Assembly: GCA_947473475.1 (NCBI GenBank) | Contig: CANJBZ010000026.1 | Span: 1-60,555 of the forward strand | DNA from: Alphaproteobacteria bacterium | GTDB lineage: Bacteria; Pseudomonadota; Alphaproteobacteria; Micropepsales; Micropepsaceae | Direction of reading: 5' to 3' | Length of the DNA: 60,555 nucleotides | In this document: positions 50,064-57,558 of the stretch, piece by piece | Layout of the letters: each line of letters starts with the position of its first letter | Position numbering within the stretch: the first letter of the stretch is position 1 | The notes under the pieces: generated by a model | What the model was told of the DNA's origin: nothing | Database searches by the model: none | Seen by the model: the letters and a program-made list of their open reading frames with translations, nothing else | Position numbers and translations under genes: made by a program

Positions 50064-51863
50064 CTATCTGCGTGTGCGGCGCGGTTTTGCTGCCGCTGTG
50101 CGGGGGCGTTGCGCTGTCTTCACCGCGCTGCTCCGCTTCGCGCGTACGGTCACTTTCTTCGTGACCCGCTTCGGCTTGCGCGCTTTCGGCTTCTTGGGCT
50201 TGTTGCCGTCGAAGTCCAGATGCGCTTCCAGGCTCGTCATGTCGAAGCCGTGATAGAGCGAAAAGAAGCGATAGGGATTTTCTTGGTACGACGGGTACAT
50301 CAAATTGTTGATGTCCTTTGCCGTGTCGAAATATCCGATGTGCGGCGCCTTGCCGTGCATCGTCAGGTGATGGCGCGCAAGGATCAAACCAAACTGGTCG
50401 ATCCAGCGGGTCACTTCGCCCCGGCTGAGAAAATCCTCCAGATAGGCTTTCAGAAACCGCAGGAAGCGGCTCGCATTCTCCGTCGGATTCAGCAGCAGCA
50501 AATTCGCCGTCAACCGCGAGCCGGCATTGGTGCTGACATGGTTCTCGTTCAGCACGATGTCCGCCGCCGGACTCTCCAGCAAATCCCTGACGCCGCGCTG
50601 CAACAGCAGATCGATATCCGACACGAACATTGGCAAATGCAGCTTCTGCAGAAACGTGTTCGCTTGCGTGAAGCGAACCGACTGCAAATGGGCAACCGGC
50701 TTGGCAATGCGGCCCTTAGGCGGAGTATCGTAACATTGCGTGGTAACGGCGGCCGCATCGAAGCGGTCGCCGGAATAGACCAGCCGCTTATCCTTGATGC
50801 CGATCGATTTCGCGACTTCGCGCAAGTCTTTGGCGCCGCCAATCACATGCAGCACGATCAGGCAGGACACGTCGGCGTTTTTCAGAACCGATTTGATGTA
50901 CCACTTGGCATACAGATCGACATAGGCGCGGTCGGCTGCCGCAAAGAACATGGTTTTGGAGCGCAGCCGTGTGGCCTTGGCCTGCAAAGCGGCCCAGGTC
51001 AGGGGCAGGCCCGCCGCCGACATCAGATTCAAGCCTTTGTCCGGCGAATGTTTCGGCGCCGGACGTTGAACGGCGGCCATATCGATGGCCTCCAGCGCCA
51101 GCCGGTAATGTTTCACCCAGCCTTCCCATTCCGATCCGGGCGGGACGTCGATCGCCAATGCGTTGGCTTCGTTCAGACGCTGCTCGATCCGCGCAATTCC
51201 GTCGTCTGTCAGGGGCTCGCAGAGGATCGCGCTGATGGCGTCATGCATGTCGCGCAGACGCAGAAGCGGGTGCACTTCCGGCTTGGGCTCCGGTTGCGGT
51301 GCTTCCTCGATTTGAGGTTCCGGGTTCGCCGGAGCGGGCTCGCCAGCAAGGAACGCCCGGGCGGCGGCATGACTGGAATTCATCGAAAGCAGCGAAGCCG
51401 CATAGGCCGCGGCCTTTTCCTTCCGGTTCAGTGCCGCATTGCAGGCAAAGGCGGCGTCGAGCAGGGCGGGGTTGCGCGGCGCGAGTTCGGCTAGCGCGGA
51501 CGCATATTGCTCGGCGTCCTCGATTTCGTTCGCCGCCAGATGCGCGTTGAATCGCTCGATTGCCGGCGCCATCTGCGTTTTGATTTCTTCGAGCAGCGAA
51601 TCCATATCGCGCGTGACGGATTTCAGCTCCGCAAGCGTCTTCATCGCTTCCAATGTGCGTCCTTGCGCGCCCAGCAGCTTGACCAGCGGCAGAAGGACGG
51701 CCTCATCGCGCGGTCGGATGGCGGCAAGATGCTCGAACAGCAGCAGAGACTCTTTCAGCCGGCCTTCGTTTTGGAAGGCAGTGCCAAGCTTCTCAATCCC
51801 GGCCATGTGAAGGGGCGCCGGGGAGCCGCTCGCGTTAAAGGGCGCGGCTGCATACTGCATCAT
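50064..51863 (-). CDS. TPR-linked putative glycosyltransferase with basic tail
   Basis: A 599-residue cytoplasmic protein in three parts. Residues about 22-175 are a TPR-like module containing 'LLGAQGRTLEAMKTLAELKS'. Residues about 285-560 look like a GT-A-type nucleotide-sugar transferase: 'TMFFAAADRAYVDLYAKWYI', 'VSCLIVLHVIGGAKDLREVA' and a DxD motif in 'LPMFVSDIDLLLQRGVRDLL', with later 'ARHHLTMHGKAPHIGYFDT'. The last 40 residues are Lys/Arg-rich (KPKKPKARKPKRVTKK), perhaps a membrane or nucleic-acid contact. It is divergent from the radical SAM fusion gene and shares its TPR module with the FkbM protein at 53949-55151. Donor and acceptor unknown. Confidence 0.7.
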   Translation of the reverse strand: MMQYAAAPFNASGSPAPLHMAGIEKLGTAFQNEGRLKESLLLFEHLAAIRPRDEAVLLPLVKLLGAQGRTLEAMKTLAELKSVTRDMDSLLEEIKTQMAPAIERFNAHLAANEIEDAEQYASALAELAPRNPALLDAAFACNAALNRKEKAAAYAASLLSMNSSHAAARAFLAGEPAPANPEPQIEEAPQPEPKPEVHPLLRLRDMHDAISAILCEPLTDDGIARIEQRLNEANALAIDVPPGSEWEGWVKHYRLALEAIDMAAVQRPAPKHSPDKGLNLMSAAGLPLTWAALQAKATRLRSKTMFFAAADRAYVDLYAKWYIKSVLKNADVSCLIVLHVIGGAKDLREVAKSIGIKDKRLVYSGDRFDAAAVTTQCYDTPPKGRIAKPVAHLQSVRFTQANTFLQKLHLPMFVSDIDLLLQRGVRDLLESPAADIVLNENHVSTNAGSRLTANLLLLNPTENASRFLRFLKAYLEDFLSRGEVTRWIDQFGLILARHHLTMHGKAPHIGYFDTAKDINNLMYPSYQENPYRFFSLYHGFDMTSLEAHLDFDGNKPKKPKARKPKRVTKKVTVRAKRSSAVKTAQRPRTAAAKPRRTRR

Positions 51864-52046
51864 GGGCGAAAGGCTTTCATTGGGTACGCCTTACCCTCGC
51901 CTGTCCGGCTTAATTTCTTCTGAAGAAATGCGCAGAAGTCTTTAATCGTTAATTTACCCTACCGAGGCAGGATCGCCCTCCAGTTAATGCCGCGTAATGC
52001 GCTCCATCGCGCGTGCCGGTATCGAGGCTTTGAGAGGGATATACCG

Positions 52047-53828
52047 ATGAGATCGCCCGCCGATATGGACATCGTCCAAATCGACATCAGCACGAAATGC
52101 CATCTCAAATGCTCGAACTGCACGCGGCTGATCCCGCATCAGCCCTCGCGCGACGACATGAAGGTCGAAACCTTCGAACGCGCCGTCAAAAGCATGGACG
52201 GCTGGGATGGGCCCAACAAGGTCATCGGCGTTATCGCCGGCGAGCCGACGCTGCATTCGGAATTCGAACAGATTTCGCGGCGCTTTTCGGAATTGTGGGG
52301 CGGCCCGCTGACCGGCAACGGCAAGCTGCCGATCAAGGATTTCAACCGTTTCGCCACCGAGCGCCTGTTCGATCGTTCCACCGGGCGCGGTCTGTGGACC
52401 AGTCTGGGCCAGGGCTTCTACAAGCACTACGAAACCATCATGGAAGTGTATGGCCACTGGAACACAAACACCCATGAAGTCGGCGGCCAGCACCAAGCGT
52501 TGCTGGTTACCCGCGACGATTATTGCAAGACCACCGGCATGTCGTCCGAGCAATGGGAAAAGAACCGCGACAATTGCTGGGTTCAGGGCATGTGGTCCGC
52601 GACCATCAACGACAAGGGCGCCTACTTCTGCGAAGTGGCAGGCGCCATCGACCGTTTGTATTTCAACGGCAGTCATGCATGGCCCGTCGAACATGGCTGG
52701 TGGCAGCGCAAGCCGGAAGACTTCAAGGATCAGCTCGATCTCTGCAATTTGTGCGGCCTGGCCCAGCCCGGCCCCTCGCAGCTCGACGTGCTGGAGCGCG
52801 ATATCATTTCCGAGCAGCATGTCGCGAAGCTTAAGGAAATCGGCAGCCCGGCTGTCAAAAAAGGCAAATACGAGCTCTATGACGGCGCTCTGCACACGCA
52901 GAAGCGCGCTGTCGAAACGCGCGACAATTATGTCGGCCAGGAAGGCCGCCGCGTCGGTATCGGCAACCCGTCCAGCAAGCCCAAAAAACTGTCGGGCGTT
53001 CTCGTGTGCGTGGGCTACAGCTCCTATCTGGAGCAGACGTTGCCCACCAATGTGAAGCTGTTCGATGAACTGATCGTGGTCACGTCAGCTGAGGACACGC
53101 AGACGCAGGAGCTTGTGAAACAGCATGGTGCAAAGCTGCTGATTTCCGATCGGTGCTTTGACGACGACCATTCCTTCAACAAGGGCCGCATGCTGAATGA
53201 CGGCTTGGCGGCGCTGACCGATCCGGATTGGGTCATCCTGACCGATGCGGACATCACGCTGAACGCCGACACGCGCAAATTCATTATGGGCCATTCGTTC
53301 AATCCGGGTTGCCTCTATTACACCGCGCGGAACGACCACACGCCGGTCGAGAACCAGCACGCCAAAGTCAACATGGAGCCAAACGGCTATTTCCAGCTGT
53401 TCAATCCCAAAGCTATCGCCATTCGCGGCCGCTGGCCGTCGCCGGTGTCCGAGGAGTTCTGCTCGGCGGGCGGCGTCGACACCTGGTTCTGCCAGCAATG
53501 GCCGGGTGACAAGCGCGTCGCAGTGCCCGAGCTGGCGGTCGATCACTTCCCGAGCAAGTCCATCGGCGAGAACTGGAACGGCATCGGCAAGACGGATTTC
53601 GCCGGCAAATGGCGGCAGCTGGGAATTTTGACCACGCGCGGCTTCTCGACGTTCCTGCAGATGTCGCAATTGCCGGAGACGGTCAAACTGACCGACACGC
53701 TCTACGGCCAGAGCAAGGTTATCCCGACCGCCGACGTGAACGAGTACGTCAAGATCGTCCCCACCGGCCTGGAATTCCTCGGCAAACCGCTGGGCCAAAG
53801 CCACATCCACGTGGCGTATCGGGCGTAA
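52047..53828 (+). CDS. Radical SAM protein fused to a glycosyltransferase-like domain
   Basis: A 593-residue fusion; GAGAGGGA lies about 9 nt before the ATG. The N-terminal radical SAM domain has the 4Fe-4S motif CHLKCSNC (Cys 18, 22, 25) in 'VQIDISTKCHLKCSNCTRL' and a GGEP-like 'VIAGEPTLH'. Further cysteines (RDNCWVQGMW, AYFCEVAG, DLCNLCGLA) suggest an auxiliary cluster as in SPASM-type enzymes. From about residue 310 a second domain resembles a GT-A glycosyltransferase: 'FDELIVVTSAED', 'HSFNKGRMLNDGLAALTD', 'WVILTDADITLN' (DxD at about 399-401). Reaction unknown; fusion of the two folds suggests modifying and glycosylating one acceptor. Divergent from the TPR-glycosyltransferase. Confidence 0.75.
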   Translation: MRSPADMDIVQIDISTKCHLKCSNCTRLIPHQPSRDDMKVETFERAVKSMDGWDGPNKVIGVIAGEPTLHSEFEQISRRFSELWGGPLTGNGKLPIKDFNRFATERLFDRSTGRGLWTSLGQGFYKHYETIMEVYGHWNTNTHEVGGQHQALLVTRDDYCKTTGMSSEQWEKNRDNCWVQGMWSATINDKGAYFCEVAGAIDRLYFNGSHAWPVEHGWWQRKPEDFKDQLDLCNLCGLAQPGPSQLDVLERDIISEQHVAKLKEIGSPAVKKGKYELYDGALHTQKRAVETRDNYVGQEGRRVGIGNPSSKPKKLSGVLVCVGYSSYLEQTLPTNVKLFDELIVVTSAEDTQTQELVKQHGAKLLISDRCFDDDHSFNKGRMLNDGLAALTDPDWVILTDADITLNADTRKFIMGHSFNPGCLYYTARNDHTPVENQHAKVNMEPNGYFQLFNPKAIAIRGRWPSPVSEEFCSAGGVDTWFCQQWPGDKRVAVPELAVDHFPSKSIGENWNGIGKTDFAGKWRQLGILTTRGFSTFLQMSQLPETVKLTDTLYGQSKVIPTADVNEYVKIVPTGLEFLGKPLGQSHIHVAYRA

Positions 53829-53844
53829 GCCAACCCAACACCAC

Positions 53845-53938
53845 TGTCATCCCGGACGGCGCGTCAGCGCCGATCCGGGACCTACCGAGCCAACGGCACA
53901 GTAGGCCCCGGATCTTGCTTCGCGAGGCCGGGATGACA
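53845..53938. repeat. Dispersed TGTCATCCCGG inverted-repeat element, copy 2
   Basis: Same terminal 11-mers as 39315-39424, here 94 bp apart end to end, with internal GGCGCG-TCA-GCGCC pairing. It lies between the convergent radical SAM and FkbM genes and probably also terminates both. Confidence 0.8.
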
Positions 53939-53948
53939 ATAGTGTCTA

Positions 53949-55151
53949 TTAAGCCGCCCGATATGGATCGACCAGGATCGCCCGCGCGCCCGCATGGTTG
54001 CGGTCGATGGTGAGGAGCTGGGAGGCGTAGCGTTCGGCGGCGTCTTTGCGGCCCAAGGCGACGCTGATGGACAGGGCGGAGTTCAGCACGCCGGCATTGC
54101 CGGGAATCACGTCCGCTAGCACGCCGACGAAATCGGCGGCCTCTTCCGGCCGGTCCGCAGCCAGTAGATCGTTGTAGCCCTGAATGGCCGCGGGCAGTTG
54201 CGCGCGGATGTCTTCCACCAGCGTCTTGGGGTCGCCGACGACCGACTTCAGCACGACCAGCTTTTCCAGCGCCTTTCGCGTCTGACCTTGCGCGCCGAGC
54301 ACCTTCACCAGTTCTTTCAGCGTGTCGGCATCGTCGAATTGCAGCGACTCCAGATGTTCCAGCAGCATCAGCGCCTCGTGGCTACGGCCTTCCGCCTTCA
54401 GCGAGACCGCCAACGCGCGCAGAGCATCGATCTGCAAACCGGCTGCTTGCGATTCACCGTGGATTGCCAGCGTGTCGTAGGTGTTCCGTTTGAAACGATA
54501 GCCGTGCGACTTCAGCAGCGCCTCGGCAGCCTGGGCGTCTGCGTCGCTCAAATGCTGGTGCTCGTAATGCACGATCGCCGGGTGATGTCTGGCAAAGTCG
54601 AACAGTCTAAGCACGACGTAGTCGTAGCCTTCGGTGTCGATCTGTAGAATGTCCACCTTCTGAACGTTCTGTTCGGCCAGCAGCGATTTCATTGTCCGGC
54701 ATTGCACATCGACGCCGCGCAGTTGCGAGCGCAGCACCTTCATAGTCTCGTCGTCCGGCGCCGAGGCGGCCAGAATGCCGTTTCCCCTCAGCAGGTCTTC
54801 CATGACGAAGGAGACGATCCCGCCGAAATGCGGCGGCAGCAGGCCCCGCTCCACGGCAAGCGGATTGAAGCCCCAGATTGTGCGCTCGCCGTTTTCTTCG
54901 GAGACGGCGCAATTGGCCAGTTTGATTTTGGGCGTCCCGGCATACAGCGCCTGGAGCTTCTCGAAATAAATCGGCACCGGCTCGACGATCAGGCCGGGAA
55001 GATCGCTCTCCACAATGTGCCGGCGAAGCGGATCGAAGGACACGCCGTCATAGCCGCCGATCTGCACGAAAAAGGGCTGCGGATTGGCCTTGAGCAGTTG
55101 CGCGATCGCGTCGCTGAAAATATCAGCCGCGCCGGCATTGGTGACAAACAT
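53949..55151 (-). CDS. FkbM-family methyltransferase with C-terminal TPR module
   Basis: A 400-residue protein. Residues 1-235 are an FkbM SAM-dependent methyltransferase: 'PFFVQIGGYDGVSFDPLRRH' (SAM loop), 'GLIVEPVPIYFEKLQALY', 'KIKLANCAVSEENGERT' and 'VDILQIDTEGYDYVVLRLFD'. Residues about 245-400 are the TPR-like module 'VKVLGAQGQTRKALEKLVVL', clearly related to the N-terminus of the protein at 50064-51863. FkbM enzymes O-methylate sugars or polyketides, including glycan caps. It follows the OGT gene by 12 nt (same operon), so methylation of the OGT-added sugar or its carrier protein is the natural inference. Confidence 0.85.
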   Translation of the reverse strand: MFVTNAGAADIFSDAIAQLLKANPQPFFVQIGGYDGVSFDPLRRHIVESDLPGLIVEPVPIYFEKLQALYAGTPKIKLANCAVSEENGERTIWGFNPLAVERGLLPPHFGGIVSFVMEDLLRGNGILAASAPDDETMKVLRSQLRGVDVQCRTMKSLLAEQNVQKVDILQIDTEGYDYVVLRLFDFARHHPAIVHYEHQHLSDADAQAAEALLKSHGYRFKRNTYDTLAIHGESQAAGLQIDALRALAVSLKAEGRSHEALMLLEHLESLQFDDADTLKELVKVLGAQGQTRKALEKLVVLKSVVGDPKTLVEDIRAQLPAAIQGYNDLLAADRPEEAADFVGVLADVIPGNAGVLNSALSISVALGRKDAAERYASQLLTIDRNHAGARAILVDPYRAA

Positions 55152-55163
55152 AAGGTGGCCTTT

Positions 55164-57263
55164 CTAACGGGTGCCGGTTTTGCGCTGCTTTACGGGAGCG
55201 CCAGTGTCTTGAAGCGCCATCATCCGCGTCTGCGCTTGCGCGCGTACGATGTCTTCCTTGGTCCATAACCGCGCATCGGCGGGAATGGGACGGGCGAAGT
55301 GCAGCCGCGCGAGCTTTGATTTGTACAGGCCGTGGTAATCGCCGAAGCCGATCAGCTCTTGCCGCTCGTGGTCGTGATCGATACCCGCTTCCATGTAGCG
55401 GTCAAGATTGGCCAGATCGGGCTGCGGCGCCTCGCCGTTCTGATATTCGTGCGCCATCGTGCGGTACAAATCTTCCAGCTTGCGCACCAGCAGGTTCGAG
55501 TCGAACAGCGTGCAACTCATGCGCACGGCTTCGAGCTTCCTCTTGTAGGCATGAACCGCAGCCCTGTTGTTCCCAAGCACAATGGCGCGCTCCACGAAAT
55601 CTTGGGGATGCGTGACCACCAGGTCCTCTAAACCGGCGGAGCGCACGAGGCTGCCGCAGACGCGTGAGGCGAACGTGCGTCCCGACAATGTCAGTACCGG
55701 CACGCCCATCCACAGCGCGTCCGACGCGGTCGTGTGCGCGCCATAGGGCGCGGTATCCAGGAACAGATCGGCCAGCGGATAACGCGCGAGATGGTTGGGA
55801 TTATGCTGCTTGGGCGCAAACACCAGACGGCTGCGCGCCACGCCTTTGCTTTCCGCATATTCGCCGAGGCGCTCTTTCACCTCGGCTGAGGTTTCAAGCA
55901 GCCACAACACGCTTTGCGGCACGCGGGTGAGGATTTCCATCCAGCGTTCAAAGGTGAACCGGCCGATCTTGTGCGTGCCGTTGAAGCAGCAGAACACGAA
56001 AGCGTCGTCGGGCAATCCAGCGTCGCGGCGCGAAGGCTTTTCAGCGGCAACAATCCGCTTGCGGTCGTTGGGCTGATAGCAGGGCAGGCACAACACCTTT
56101 TCGGAGTAGTACAGCTCCGAGCCCTCGGGGATGATCCAATCGTCCGCGATGATGTATTGGTGATAGGGCGTGCCCATGGTGCCGGGATAGCCCAGCCAAT
56201 TCACCTGAATTGGCGCAGGCCGGCGCGCGAACACGCCGGTGCGCGCATCGCGCGTGTGCCCGTTCACATCCACAAGAATGTCGATGCCGTCGGCGCCAAT
56301 GCGCCGCGCGGCTTCGTCATCGCTCATGGCTTTGATGTCGGTCCAATGTTCGACGTTGGCCTTGGTACGAGTCGTTAGCGCGCTCGTGGATTCCGGCCCG
56401 CAATAATAGGCGAAAACTTCGACGGCCTTCTTGTCGTGCAGCTCGAACAATTCGGCCATCAGATAGCCAATGGCGTGGTCGCGCAGATCTGAAGAAATAT
56501 AGCCGATGCGCAAGCGGCGCTTGCTGGTATCGATCGCCGCGTTCCTGCGGTCCAGGTCCGGACTGAGCGGCCCCTCGAAGCCTGCGGTTCGTACATACCG
56601 CTCGGCAGAGGCAAGCTGCAGCAGCGGATCGTCAGTGTACACGCACATGGAAAGGGGGTGGATGCTGCGCATCAGTGCCTTATGGCTGACCCGTTCCCAG
56701 GGTGCGATGACCGGCCATTTGCATCCGGCAAGACGCAGAGCGACGAATTGCTCGATGATGTCGTGCTGGTGCGGATCGATGTCGAGGCAGAGTTGAACCG
56801 CCGCTTCGGCCGACTCCGTTTTGTGGTGATCGGACAGCACGCGGGCGATCTGCTTCAGCGCGGTGGTCACATAAGACACGCCGTTGCCCGTGATGGGGAC
56901 CGAGCGGTTCGCGGCCGTGCGCCAAAGCTCGACGGCCTGATCCGCCGCGCCGGACCGCTCAAGGAAGCCGCCAAGGTTGATGTAGGCGGGCATGAAATCG
57001 GCGTTCTGCGCGATGGCCTGTTTCAGCGACTCCATCGCGGCGGTGGTGTCGCCCATCTGGCCGTCCAGCGCCGAGGCGTTGAACAATGCGATGAAGAGTT
57101 GCGGATGCTCGCGGTTGAAGCTGATCCAGATTTTGTAAAGCTGGCGGGCGAGCGGCGCCTGACCGGCCCCGGTCAGGGTCGAGGCGGCGCCGATAAGTTC
57201 GCCAATCGTCAGGTTTTCCGACGTGATTTTCTGTACGGCGGTCAAGAAAACATAGTCAGCCAT
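55164..57263 (-). CDS. GT41 O-linked GlcNAc transferase-like protein (SPINDLY type)
   Basis: A 699-residue cytoplasmic glycosyltransferase. Residues 1-190 are TPR-like; the GT41 catalytic region follows: 'RLRIGYISSDLRDHAIGYL' (catalytic His 263), 'DILVDVNGHTRDARTGVFARRPAPIQVNWLGYPGTMGT' (in parts), 'FNGTHKIGRFTFERWMEIL' with the UDP-binding Lys, and 'DTAPYGAHTTASDALWMGVPVLTL' (in parts). Enzymes of this class move GlcNAc (OGT) or fucose (SPY) onto Ser/Thr of proteins bound by the TPR groove. The Ser/Thr-rich octapeptide protein is encoded upstream on the same strand and the FkbM gene 12 nt downstream. Whether the donor is UDP-GlcNAc or GDP-fucose is open. Confidence 0.9.
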   Translation of the reverse strand: MADYVFLTAVQKITSENLTIGELIGAASTLTGAGQAPLARQLYKIWISFNREHPQLFIALFNASALDGQMGDTTAAMESLKQAIAQNADFMPAYINLGGFLERSGAADQAVELWRTAANRSVPITGNGVSYVTTALKQIARVLSDHHKTESAEAAVQLCLDIDPHQHDIIEQFVALRLAGCKWPVIAPWERVSHKALMRSIHPLSMCVYTDDPLLQLASAERYVRTAGFEGPLSPDLDRRNAAIDTSKRRLRIGYISSDLRDHAIGYLMAELFELHDKKAVEVFAYYCGPESTSALTTRTKANVEHWTDIKAMSDDEAARRIGADGIDILVDVNGHTRDARTGVFARRPAPIQVNWLGYPGTMGTPYHQYIIADDWIIPEGSELYYSEKVLCLPCYQPNDRKRIVAAEKPSRRDAGLPDDAFVFCCFNGTHKIGRFTFERWMEILTRVPQSVLWLLETSAEVKERLGEYAESKGVARSRLVFAPKQHNPNHLARYPLADLFLDTAPYGAHTTASDALWMGVPVLTLSGRTFASRVCGSLVRSAGLEDLVVTHPQDFVERAIVLGNNRAAVHAYKRKLEAVRMSCTLFDSNLLVRKLEDLYRTMAHEYQNGEAPQPDLANLDRYMEAGIDHDHERQELIGFGDYHGLYKSKLARLHFARPIPADARLWTKEDIVRAQAQTRMMALQDTGAPVKQRKTGTR

Positions 57264-57393
57264 GGAGTTCCCGTTGCGAGGCTAGCAGCGGTGCTTTCGC
57301 AAAGGCGCTTCACGCCTTCGGAAAATCACCCTTTCCGAGACGTAAATATGAACGGGTACGGTTACCAAAGGGCTAATAGCGGGCCTGCAACAT

Positions 57394-57416
57394 GATCTGA
57401 TTAGCTGAATCAGATC
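57394..57416. promoter_or_regulatory. Operator-like palindrome GATCTGATT-N5-AATCAGATC
   Basis: Perfect 9-bp arms with a 5-nt spacer AGCTG; pairing extends to 12 bp with one mismatch. Located 131 nt before the OGT start. Half-sites differ from the FixK box (5-nt spacer, CTGATT), so it is not an anaerobox. Could be a repressor site or part of a dispersed repeat. Confidence 0.45.
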
Positions 57417-57512
57417 GTGTTCCAGGTTCTTAGTTTGCCGCGTAATCTTGCGGCGAACCGGCGTCCACTTCGCCGGATTGCGCTTTAGTTTTGCGCTGAT
57501 CCGCGGGCCCGG

Positions 57513-57539
57513 CGCCGGACGAGACGTGCTCGTCCGGCG
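57513..57539 (-). terminator. 11-bp perfect stem hairpin after the octapeptide-repeat gene
   Basis: CGCCGGACGAG, loop ACGTG, CTCGTCCGGCG, 20 nt beyond the stop codon of the minus-strand repeat gene. There is no T-run, so efficiency is uncertain; some readthrough into the OGT gene is possible. Confidence 0.65.
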
Positions 57540-57558
57540 TGTCAGGCGGAACTTGCGG

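Larger units (their letters stand above)
57264..57558. other. Intergenic region between the repeat-protein and OGT genes
   Basis: 295 bp on the minus-strand path from the octapeptide gene to the OGT gene. It holds a strong hairpin just after the repeat gene and an operator-like palindrome nearer the OGT, so the OGT-FkbM unit probably has its own promoter. An AT-richer stretch (AAATATGAACGGGTACGGTT, about 57346-57365) is the only promoter-like tract. No small gene seen. Confidence 0.6.

Noticed and set aside
57394-57416. Fifth FixK/FNR box
   Set aside because: Half-sites are CTGATT/AATCAG with a 5-nt gap, not TTGAT-N4-ATCAA.
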